Positions 1 to 5,568 of a DNA stretch of 5,568 nucleotides are shown here, one piece after another (position 1 is the first letter of the stretch; each line of letters opens with the position of its first letter). The stretch spans positions 1 to 5,568 of the forward strand of contig JAGYMR010000192.1 of the NCBI GenBank assembly GCA_018400515.1, written 5' to 3'. Under the pieces are notes generated by a model. The model was not told the origin of the DNA. It saw nothing but the letters and a program-made list of their open reading frames with translations, and ran no database searches. The position numbers and the translations under genes were made by a program. The DNA is from Tangfeifania sp. GTDB lineage: Bacteria; Bacteroidota; Bacteroidia; Bacteroidales; Prolixibacteraceae.

Positions 1-462
1 AAGCGCTGTAATGCCTTCCGGGAAAAAGGTTTTCAGGACTTTCCTCAAAAAAATCAATCCCAGGAAAAAATAGCACAAAGCACTGAGCAACAAGCCGGCT
101 TTATAGACCGGCGAATAGCCCAAAGCCGGATACCCCATCAACTTTGAGAAGCCATGAGCCAAAAAGAAGAAAGGGGAGTACATGACAGAAAGTCCCATGG
201 TGGTTTTTATCACTTTGGCTCCTTCAGGAGTAACCTCCGGCCAAAAAATCCCATTCTCAAAAGTCTCCTCATTTTCGAGTTGAATGTCCTGAAAAATGAA
301 TGTTGCGGGCAAATAGGCATAATAACTGACGATATCGGCTTCGATCACATGCTTCTCCATTTGCCAACGCTTGGCGGAGAACATAGAGATGGCGGCCAGG
401 AGAACGCAAAAAATCACCGCATAAAGGGAAAATGCCCTTGTAAACTTCGCCATGTTTTTCAT
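1..462 (-). CDS. Polytopic membrane protein, probable GT-C (GT39-like) glycosyltransferase, 3' end outside window
   Basis: The first 154 codons of an open frame that runs off the window edge with no stop. Hydrophobic segments lie at about 11-28, 91-108 and 122-139. After the first segment comes a loop EADIVSYYAYLPATFIFQD (41-59). Its Asp43 sits where GT-C enzymes carry a catalytic acidic residue shortly after helix 1, and the YYAYLPA motif recurs in Bacteroidota membrane proteins annotated as hypothetical or GT39-like. KTTMGLSVMYSPFFFLAH (86-103) is also typical of that group as I know it. The ATG at 462 overlaps the glycosyltransferase stop by 4 bp (ATGA). A second ATG at 453 would shorten the protein by three residues. 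The upstream enzyme would supply a lipid-linked sugar that this protein could transfer to an envelope acceptor. The membrane-protein call is firm; the GT-C assignment rests on the N-terminus and context only. Confidence 0.72.
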   Translation of the reverse strand, partial: MKNMAKFTRAFSLYAVIFCVLLAAISMFSAKRWQMEKHVIEADIVSYYAYLPATFIFQDIQLENEETFENGIFWPEVTPEGAKVIKTTMGLSVMYSPFFFLAHGFSKLMGYPALGYSPVYKAGLLLSALCYFFLGLIFLRKVLKTFFPEGITAL

Positions 463-1175
463 TTTAACCGGAAAACACCGTATTTAAATATGGTCCAGAG
501 AATTTTAAACGCATCGAGGTTATTCAGTTTCTTCCCCTCCCCTGCATTCCGCGGAAAATATTTCACAGGCACTTCGGCAACATTGTTCTTTTTGAAGCGG
601 AGTGCCTTAATGACCAATTCGGCTTCAAAACCAAAACGATCTTCCCTTAAATGGAGTTGGTTGTATAGGTTCCGGTGGATCAACTTATATCCGCAGGCCA
701 CATCCGTCAGCTTCACATTGATCAGCACGGAGGTCAGGTTGGTAAAGATCCGGTTGCCCCAGTAACGCCGGTAAGAAGCCAGGGGGCGGACCACCCCGGG
801 CAAATACCGTGATCCGTTAATAAATTCAACATTAAGGATCCGCAATGCTTCCACCATTGCCGGAATATCGGTGGTACTCAACTCCAGGTCCGCATCCTGA
901 ATGAGAAAAAGGTCGCCCGTTGCCTTCTCAATCCCCTTTCTTACGGCAGCTCCTTTCCCTTTGTTCTCTTCATGCTGAAAAATCTGAAAGGCGGGTTTAT
1001 CCGAAATGAACTGCCGGGCCACCTGGTAAGAGTGATCAGAGGAATGATCGTCCACAATGATAAATTCAACGCTGTTGAGCAGGTGGTCCGGGAATTTTAG
1101 CTGCTCCAGCTCCTTCAACAGGGGAACAATATTGGTTTCTTCATTGAACAGCGGAATGATGATGCTTAACTTCAT
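459..1175 (-). CDS. Family 2 glycosyltransferase, dolichyl/polyprenyl-phosphate sugar synthase type
   Basis: A 238-residue GT-A fold enzyme of the DPM/DPG-synthase-like group, expected to move a sugar from a nucleotide donor onto a polyprenyl phosphate at the cytosolic face of the membrane. Motifs: IIPLFNEE (6-13), VDDHSSD (41-47), NKGKGAAVRKG (71-81, with the donor-binding Lys/Gly), the metal-binding DADLE (94-98), NGSRYLPG (120-127), DVACGYKL (158-165), RFGFEAELVIK (180-190) and VPVKYFPRNAGEGKK (202-216). It has no C-terminal membrane segments, so it is the short soluble form, closer in layout to ALG5/DPM1-like enzymes than to multi-spanning ArnC/GtrB types. An in-frame stop lies eight codons upstream of the ATG, which supports this start, and nine A residues sit just ahead of it. 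The stop overlaps the next ATG (ATGA), implying translational coupling with a putative membrane glycosyltransferase. Sugar specificity cannot be read from sequence. Confidence 0.92.
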   Translation of the reverse strand: MKLSIIIPLFNEETNIVPLLKELEQLKFPDHLLNSVEFIIVDDHSSDHSYQVARQFISDKPAFQIFQHEENKGKGAAVRKGIEKATGDLFLIQDADLELSTTDIPAMVEALRILNVEFINGSRYLPGVVRPLASYRRYWGNRIFTNLTSVLINVKLTDVACGYKLIHRNLYNQLHLREDRFGFEAELVIKALRFKKNNVAEVPVKYFPRNAGEGKKLNNLDAFKILWTIFKYGVFRLK

Positions 1176-1303
1176 TCGTTTTTTTTTATTGGTTTAAAGA
1201 CATTCAACGGATTCGGAAGAAAATGGAAATCCGTGGCAGTCAGCGCAGCATGTCCCTTTCAATCGCATATAATTTTTTTAGCTGCAGGGACCCCGGTAAA
1301 ATT
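1176..1303. other. Intergenic gap between the VTC gene and the glycosyltransferase pair
   Basis: This is the only sizeable non-coding stretch in the window (128 bp), against spacings of 11 and 4 bp and an overlap elsewhere. On the minus strand it holds an A-rich run at 1273-1279 and a run of nine A residues (1179-1187) just ahead of the glycosyltransferase ATG, the kind of leader seen in Bacteroidota in place of a Shine-Dalgarno. I looked for a Bacteroidota-type TTTG / TAnnTTTG promoter and for a hairpin followed by a U-run on the minus strand, and found neither convincingly. A promoter for the downstream pair is plausible but not shown. Confidence 0.5.
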
Positions 1304-1320
1304 TTACTCTGCGATCCCTG
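1285..1320. other. Nested inverted repeat over the VTC stop codon
   Basis: A perfect 12-bp palindrome, GTAAAATTTTAC, spans 1296-1307 and contains the VTC stop codon. It is flanked by a 6-bp inverted repeat, CAGGGA (1285-1290) and TCCCTG (1315-1320). The minus strand continues into A residues instead of U residues, so this is not a standard intrinsic terminator for the VTC gene. It could be an RNA-processing or protein-binding site, or chance. Confidence 0.25.
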
Positions 1321-2014
1321 TCCTGATAAACTTCACCCCCGACACAAATTTAGAGTTTTTGTCCAGTCTGAAGGGAAACTGATTGGCAATGATCCGTGCC
1401 TCCTCATCCTTTTCCTCAGAATATTTTAGCTCCACCACAATTTTCTCCTTTTCATGGTGGACCTGCTTCGAATGATTAATAAAATCCCGAAAATCCCTGT
1501 ATTCCAGCTGTGAATCCACCGTTAAACGGATCCCGGGGTCTTTGGCCTGGTAATATTTCCGGCGATAATTATTGATCAGGAGCGGCTTCATACCCAACAG
1601 CCGGGTCCGGATGTCATCCGGGACACCGGACCCCTTCAGGGATTCCCTCAGGGAAACCAGGTCGGTCCGGGAGCCGGAAACATGAAAAGGCAAAAGGCTC
1701 CAGGCTTTTTTGGTGTTCAGGGTTCCATTTTTCAATTTCAGTTCCAGAACCGGTTGCAGGACATGCTGCTTCATCTCCCCGTACCAACGGATCCGGGCTT
1801 TCCACCGCCGTCCGACTCCGGAATGATTGTCAAAAAAACAATCCAGGTCAGGGGTGTCGAAATAGATGTTATTCACCTGCCGGGGTGGAAAGGAAGGCCT
1901 GAACAGGGCAGGGTTTTGTTTAATGGATACCTCAACAACCCCGGAAAAATGGATCCCTGCGGTATATTTCCTTTCGTACCGGTATCCGTTGAGCAAAGTA
2001 TACCCTGTGTTCAT
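1304..2014 (-). CDS. VTC domain protein, putative polyphosphate polymerase
   Basis: A 236-residue single-domain protein with the VTC fold (PF09359 type), a triphosphate-tunnel beta-barrel that in yeast Vtc4 builds inorganic polyphosphate from ATP. Visible tunnel-strand motifs, in order: YERKY (13-17, Lys16), VNNIYFDTPDLDCFFDN (47-63), KARIRWYG (72-79), LELKLKNG (90-97), NNYRRKYY (148-155), RLTVDSQLEY (163-172), VVELKY (193-198) and KNSKFVSG (219-226). Alternating basic residues plus the late Glu (E195) are those expected of an active tunnel. There is no SPX domain and no membrane segment, so the enzyme is probably cytosolic and must rely on the adjacent DUF4956 protein for membrane contact. 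I chose ATG 2014 because it falls 4 bp after the upstream stop and begins just before YERKY; an in-frame ATG at 2065 would add 17 residues unlike the family. Fold is secure; product is inferred from the family. Confidence 0.9.
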   Translation of the reverse strand: MNTGYTLLNGYRYERKYTAGIHFSGVVEVSIKQNPALFRPSFPPRQVNNIYFDTPDLDCFFDNHSGVGRRWKARIRWYGEMKQHVLQPVLELKLKNGTLNTKKAWSLLPFHVSGSRTDLVSLRESLKGSGVPDDIRTRLLGMKPLLINNYRRKYYQAKDPGIRLTVDSQLEYRDFRDFINHSKQVHHEKEKIVVELKYSEEKDEEARIIANQFPFRLDKNSKFVSGVKFIRTGIAE

Positions 2015-2018
2015 ACCA

Positions 2019-2699
2019 TCACAATGACTTATTATCCACAAAAGAGACATGGGTGCCGGGGGCAATTTTTTCGATACTGCTTCTGAAATTTTCCAGGTCC
2101 TCCGGCGATCTTATTTCAATCCAGTAGGAGGTTTCGATCGATTCTCCCGATTCGTCGTACCGGCTTAAGCTTGCTCCTTTGAAACTTGACTGAACGGTTT
2201 TCTCTATCTGTCCCAGGGTAGGCTTTGTCTCCCCGGTACCGATAAGGGTTAAAAACAAGTTTTGCTGTTTTGGTTTTTTGGCCATAAAAAACCGCGCCCA
2301 AATAATGATCATAAGGATCAGAAATGCAATAACGGTGATTAACCGCTTGTTGGCTCCCAGTCCCAAACCGATGGCAATGGTATAAAAAAGGTAAGCCAGC
2401 TCTTCGGGTTCTTTGATTGCTGCCCGGAACCGCACGATGGAAAGGGCACCGACCAGACCCAGCGATAACGCCAGCGACGATTTTACAATGGAAATGATCA
2501 GCATGGTGGTAAAACCGATCAGAAAAAAATTGGATGCAAAAATTTTCCGCCCTGACAGGCTCTTGGCACATTTGGCATATGTCCATTCAAGAATAGCGGA
2601 GAGAATTAAAACAATAACGGCATTGGCAATAAAATCCCAAACCGAGATCTGGGAATTTTCGGTGATTAAAAACTTCTGAAATAAACTCCATTTATCCAT
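2019..2699 (-). CDS. DUF4956 domain integral membrane protein, possible partner of the VTC polymerase
   Basis: A 226-residue membrane protein of the DUF4956 family, for which I know of no established biochemical function. Hydrophobic segments lie at about 20-42, 55-80, 100-117 and 120-138. The diagnostic block is LGLVGALSIV (80-89) followed by RFRAAIKEPEEL (90-101), where charged residues sit between or inside membrane segments, and then AIGLGLGA (109-116). Residues about 143-226 are soluble with an alternating strand/helix pattern and are probably cytosolic. The ATG at 2699 lies 11 bp after the CotH gene stop, and the next gene starts 4 bp after this stop, so all three are likely translated from one message. 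In the annotated genomes I remember, DUF4956 genes sit beside VTC and CotH genes, and the same trio is visible here. A role as membrane anchor, regulator or polyphosphate channel is inference. Family call is firm. Confidence 0.9.
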   Translation of the reverse strand: MDKWSLFQKFLITENSQISVWDFIANAVIVLILSAILEWTYAKCAKSLSGRKIFASNFFLIGFTTMLIISIVKSSLALSLGLVGALSIVRFRAAIKEPEELAYLFYTIAIGLGLGANKRLITVIAFLILMIIIWARFFMAKKPKQQNLFLTLIGTGETKPTLGQIEKTVQSSFKGASLSRYDESGESIETSYWIEIRSPEDLENFRSSIEKIAPGTHVSFVDNKSL

Positions 2700-2710
2700 A
2701 CCAAATCAAT

Positions 2711-5568
2711 TTAATAAAACCGCCCGGCCAGGTCTTTCTCCTGTCCGTAAATTTCACGGCCATTGAAAGTTAATAACGATGCTTCTTCAATTAAATGTAT
2801 AAAAAGGTAATTTTTAATCATTACATCCCGGGAGACGATCCTGGCCGGTCCGTAAACCGGTTTTTTACAAAAGGCAACCAGTCCGTAGGTAACATGATCC
2901 ATTTCCGAATGGTCGATTTTCACGACCGACCGGTCCTTTGATGCCACCCCGATGTTTGCATTCCGGATCCTGCATCCGGTGAGGGTAACCGTTGATTTTT
3001 CGCCGCAGCTCACTCCTTTATCCCCCGCATCAATAATGGTGCAACGGCGGATCTCCACTTCGCTTCCCGAAAAATCCACCCCATCGTTTCCGGGCTGAAG
3101 GAAGCGGCTGTTTTCAATGGTGCCTTTACAAAAATCGGCATCAAAAGCATCGGCCCATGTCTGTTCAAAAACACATTTCTCCATAAAAAAAGAGGAACGT
3201 ACGATGTTGAGGGCATCATCGCAATGTACATTGTTTCTGAAGTGAACATTAATAAGGTCAATATCCGATTCATAAAAACAAACGCCGGCGGTGGTCACCC
3301 ATCCCCCGAACTGAAGATTGGTAAGCCCTGAAAATGCGGCATTCCGGATAACAGAGCGCTGACCGGCCTTGAAAACATTGATCCCTTTTCCGGTTTGGTC
3401 TGATGATGTAAACAGCACCGGTTCGTTTTCTGTCCCCCTTACAAATAAAGGAGAATAGGAGATAAATGTCGCACTGTCCGTCAAATCAATACGGGTCCCT
3501 TTTTTGAAGACGACCTGTTTTCCCGGAGGAATGACCAGGTTTGTTCTGACCTTCACCGTCCCTTCAAAAATCACCGAATCCCCGGCCAGCTGGGCATGCT
3601 CATTTTGCTGCAGGGCAAGAGTGTCAGAAGCATGATCCACCTCCCGGAAAGCAGGTTCACGGGGAGCTCCCCAGGGAATAACGGGAACGCTGATCTTTTG
3701 GTCTCTTACCTTCAGAAAAAGATATTGATGTCCCCTGCTTTGGGTTGCGATGGTCGTAAAATATTGTTCCCCTGCGTTGGCCGGGGGTACTACCAGTTCC
3801 TCTGCTGTTTTTTCGGTCTCCAGCTGGGGAATATCGCTAAAACCGGTGATCAAAACCGTATCGGTTGAATAGTTCTCCAGCCGGAACTCCCGGGGACGCT
3901 GTCTGTAAACATTGACTAAATGCGGTATCAGTTCAAAATCGGCTTTCCCGGAATATCCCCGGTTTTTCCCCAGCGAACGGTTTTTAAACTTGTCGAATAA
4001 CTCCTCAAGCAATGCATGCTCCTGAAGCGAATCCAGCAAATGCTTTGCTTCCCCGGCAATGGAAAAGAATTTCGCGGGGTCAAAATGGTAATCGGAATAT
4101 TCCCGCTGTAAAAGCCGGTTCAGGGAGTCCGTTTCATTTTTCTTGTGACGGGACAACGTTTCCCAGAAATCCCGGGAGGAGTATCTTTCAAGGTATTTAA
4201 AATAGCGTTCTCTGAAAGCGGGATCCGCAAACATCTTCAAATGGACATTGATCCGGGCCTCCCGGGCTTTGCCGATGATCAGGCCGGTTCCGTTGTAATC
4301 AAAGATCCCCACATCGGAAAACGAATCAAAAAAAACAGGCTCCAGTTTGCCCAGGATGGGATTAAAATAGAACCGCTGGTTGAAAAAATGCAGGGTATGA
4401 TAGGCATTGGTAGCATCGACCATGGCATAATATTTTGCTACGGCATCAATATCAAATAGTTCTGAAGCGCTTGCCCGGGCGTATTTATACTGTTGGTAAA
4501 GGTCCCGGGCATTTCTGAACTGGCTCAATAACAACGGATTCTCTACCAGATTGTCTTCATCAAAAGGTTGGATCACCGCGGCATCGTAATAGGGAATGCT
4601 GTAGGAGACCTCTCCCTGCCGGCGTTTTTTATCCAGGATCCAGTAACTGTTGTCACTCATTTTCAGAACAGGCCCTTCCCGGCGATCCCGCGACTCCACC
4701 AAATGTTTCTCAAAATGCTCTTCCCATGCATAAACCCCCAGCGAACGGCCGTTAAGGGATACCGGAACAAAACCATATCCCGTGCAAAGCAGGTCCTCCT
4801 GCTCGAGCGCCTGGTGAAAAAACCATTCGTGCATAAAATTGCGGGCTTTGGGGGTTTGAATGGAAAAAGTGGTCATTCCTTTCCAGGAGCTTTCCCCCTT
4901 CAGGTTGATTCTGAACGACCATTTTTCCCCCTGCAGATGATCGGTCCTGTCGCCCTTTAACCGGATTTTGGCATCCAGCACATCGTTTTTATAAAAAATA
5001 ATGGCTTTCACCCAGTCATCGTCCCCTCTCATGAGCAGCCCCTCTGACAAAGCTTCATTCCGCTTCCTTTTAAGTTTTTGATAACCGCTTTCCGTTACAA
5101 AAATATTCAGCACTTTCCGCCGGTCAAATTCAGGGAAATTCCTTCTCCTTTCTCTGGTAATGGTTAGGTCATCGAAATAAACAGTTGCGCTGCCGAAGTT
5201 GGCCAGCAATATTTTCATTCTGGATTGTTCATAGTTATAGGGGACATAAAACTCCAGGACGACCTTTTCCCATCCCGAATTTTCCGATTCCACAGGTTCG
5301 TTTTCCGCCAGGAAAAAACCACCGGGGGTGTCACCGGAAGCACAAACATGCCCGGCTCCCTTTTTCCAGGCAGTTACCCGGAAATAATCGTCGGGATGGA
5401 CATTTCTCAAAACAAGCGACATTCCGTAAGGCGATTCTTCCACCAATTTCAGGGAGTGGTTTCCTGACCGGCTCTCCTCGGTCGTTCTGCCCGCTGCATT
5501 GGACAATTGATAAACCCCTGACTGATCGATAAACATTCCGTCTTTCCAGGTTTCTGCATCGCATTTCA
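2711..5568 (-). CDS. CotH-type kinase domain protein with N-terminal carbohydrate-binding-like domain and C-terminal right-handed beta-helix (5' end outside window)
   Basis: Large, probably secreted or surface protein, cut off at its N-terminus. The first ATG in the window is at 5536, but the frame stays open to the edge and reads KCDAETWKDG just before it, which resembles the start of a carbohydrate-binding domain, so the true start (and any signal peptide) lies upstream. Numbering from that ATG (941 codons): about 1-128 is a beta-sandwich ending in VYFDDLTITR; about 141-450 is a CotH-like domain (PF08757 type) with IRLKGD (191-196), EKWSFRI (204-210), SLNGRSLGVYAWEEHF (260-275), DATNAY (374-379) and FYFNPILGKLEPVFFDS (389-405); about 537-622 is probably another beta-rich linker; about 655-890 is a parallel beta-helix. 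CotH proteins are atypical kinases known from Bacillus spore coats. The residues corresponding to catalytic Asp are plausibly D374 and D404, which I have not aligned. The substrate is unknown. The gene ends 11 bp before the DUF4956 gene, so co-transcription is likely. The CotH and beta-helix calls are firm; kinase activity is inference. Confidence 0.88.
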   Translation of the reverse strand, partial: KCDAETWKDGMFIDQSGVYQLSNAAGRTTEESRSGNHSLKLVEESPYGMSLVLRNVHPDDYFRVTAWKKGAGHVCASGDTPGGFFLAENEPVESENSGWEKVVLEFYVPYNYEQSRMKILLANFGSATVYFDDLTITRERRRNFPEFDRRKVLNIFVTESGYQKLKRKRNEALSEGLLMRGDDDWVKAIIFYKNDVLDAKIRLKGDRTDHLQGEKWSFRINLKGESSWKGMTTFSIQTPKARNFMHEWFFHQALEQEDLLCTGYGFVPVSLNGRSLGVYAWEEHFEKHLVESRDRREGPVLKMSDNSYWILDKKRRQGEVSYSIPYYDAAVIQPFDEDNLVENPLLLSQFRNARDLYQQYKYARASASELFDIDAVAKYYAMVDATNAYHTLHFFNQRFYFNPILGKLEPVFFDSFSDVGIFDYNGTGLIIGKAREARINVHLKMFADPAFRERYFKYLERYSSRDFWETLSRHKKNETDSLNRLLQREYSDYHFDPAKFFSIAGEAKHLLDSLQEHALLEELFDKFKNRSLGKNRGYSGKADFELIPHLVNVYRQRPREFRLENYSTDTVLITGFSDIPQLETEKTAEELVVPPANAGEQYFTTIATQSRGHQYLFLKVRDQKISVPVIPWGAPREPAFREVDHASDTLALQQNEHAQLAGDSVIFEGTVKVRTNLVIPPGKQVVFKKGTRIDLTDSATFISYSPLFVRGTENEPVLFTSSDQTGKGINVFKAGQRSVIRNAAFSGLTNLQFGGWVTTAGVCFYESDIDLINVHFRNNVHCDDALNIVRSSFFMEKCVFEQTWADAFDADFCKGTIENSRFLQPGNDGVDFSGSEVEIRRCTIIDAGDKGVSCGEKSTVTLTGCRIRNANIGVASKDRSVVKIDHSEMDHVTYGLVAFCKKPVYGPARIVSRDVMIKNYLFIHLIEEASLLTFNGREIYGQEKDLAGRFY
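2870..3283 (-). repeat. Protein-level tandem repeats: 22-residue rungs of a right-handed parallel beta-helix
   Basis: Residues about 752-889 of the large protein (numbered from the ATG at 5536) form successive coils. An equivalent three-residue turn recurs at D774-A-L, D796-A-F, D818-G-V, K840-G-V, I862-G-V and Y884-G-L, a spacing of exactly 22 residues five times running. A preceding coil at A750-G-V is 24 residues away. Alternating small, hydrophobic and Asn/Asp positions are typical of pectate-lyase-like or NosD/PbH1-type helices. The rungs are diverged at DNA level, so this is a structural repeat and not a recent tandem duplication. The entry strands (about 655-710, with VIPPGKQVVFKKGTRI) resemble the usual N-terminal cap. 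Confidence 0.82.
4187..5116 (-). other. CotH kinase-like domain within the large protein
   Basis: Covers residues 141-450, counted from the ATG at 5536. The order of visible blocks matches CotH proteins: an opening strand KVLNIFVTE, then an RLKG block followed by a Lys-containing EKWSFRI strand, a helical block MHEWFFHQALEQ, the strand pair VPVSLNGRSLGVYAWEE, and a late block in which a helix DATNAYHTLHFFNQ leads to a tyrosine-rich strand and an Asp (VFFDSFSD). In characterised CotH the late Asp coordinates metal. Here the usual W-D-x-D-like ending is replaced by FFDSFSD, so activity needs direct confirmation. Boundaries are approximate. Confidence 0.75.

Noticed and set aside
154..765. Plus-strand open frame of 203 codons
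   Set aside because: It lies antisense across the GT2 and membrane-protein genes, both of which have clear family motifs or membrane segments; its translation shows no recognisable domain and a low-complexity basic composition.
1176..1303. Bacteroidota-type promoter ahead of the GT2 gene
   Set aside because: No TAnnTTTG element with an upstream TTTG at suitable spacing could be found on the minus strand.
1271..1320. Possible rho-independent terminator after the VTC gene
   Set aside because: The inverted repeat is followed on the coding strand by A residues, not a U-run, and the arms are only 6 bp apart from the central palindrome.
2015..2065. In-frame upstream ATG at 2065 for the VTC gene
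   Set aside because: It would overlap the DUF4956 coding region by 47 bp and add 17 residues unlike the VTC N-terminus; ATG 2014 sits 4 bp after the upstream stop.
1682..2086. Plus-strand open frame opposite the VTC gene
   Set aside because: Antisense shadow of a gene with well-conserved VTC motifs; no domain or start context of its own.
2116..2586. Second minus-strand frame inside the DUF4956 gene
   Set aside because: Out-of-frame shadow, rich in Cys, His and Arg, of a clearly conserved membrane protein; no independent evidence of coding.
4145..4960. Several plus-strand open frames of 60-130 codons opposite the CotH domain
   Set aside because: They oppose a long domain-bearing frame and carry no recognisable motifs; such antisense frames are expected with this codon usage.

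Overview
The window looks like a chromosomal stretch of a Gram-negative bacterium, most probably Bacteroidota. This is inferred from A-rich leaders without clear Shine-Dalgarno sequences, from the style of the protein families, and from a membrane protein with a YYAYLPA-type loop that I associate with Bacteroidota. No 16S, tRNA or other taxonomic marker is present, so the assignment is tentative. Every gene I can support is on the minus strand, and coding density is high.

Read in the direction of transcription (high to low coordinates), the layout is as follows. (1) 5568-2711 is a very large, probably exported protein, cut off at its N-terminus by the window edge. It joins a carbohydrate-binding-like beta-sandwich, a CotH-type atypical kinase domain and a C-terminal right-handed parallel beta-helix with an exact 22-residue period. 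(2) 2699-2019 is a DUF4956 integral membrane protein with a cytosolic C-terminal domain. (3) 2014-1304 is a VTC-domain protein, the catalytic fold of eukaryotic polyphosphate polymerases. (4) After a 128-bp gap, 1175-459 is a soluble family 2 glycosyltransferase of the dolichyl/polyprenyl-phosphate sugar synthase type. (5) 462 to beyond position 1 is a polytopic membrane protein, probably a GT-C (GT39-like) glycosyltransferase, cut off at its C-terminus by the window edge.

Genes 1-3 are separated by 11 and 4 bp and almost certainly form one transcription unit. Together they make a plausible envelope system: a cytosolic polyphosphate-polymerase fold, a membrane partner that could anchor it or form the channel, and a secreted kinase-fold protein on a beta-helix scaffold. 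Genes 4 and 5 overlap by 4 bp (ATGA) and make a classical pair in which a cytosolic enzyme charges a lipid-phosphate sugar that a membrane transferase then uses. Whether the pair works with the first three genes cannot be decided from this window. There are no RNA genes, mobile elements, CRISPR arrays or DNA-level repeat families that I can support.
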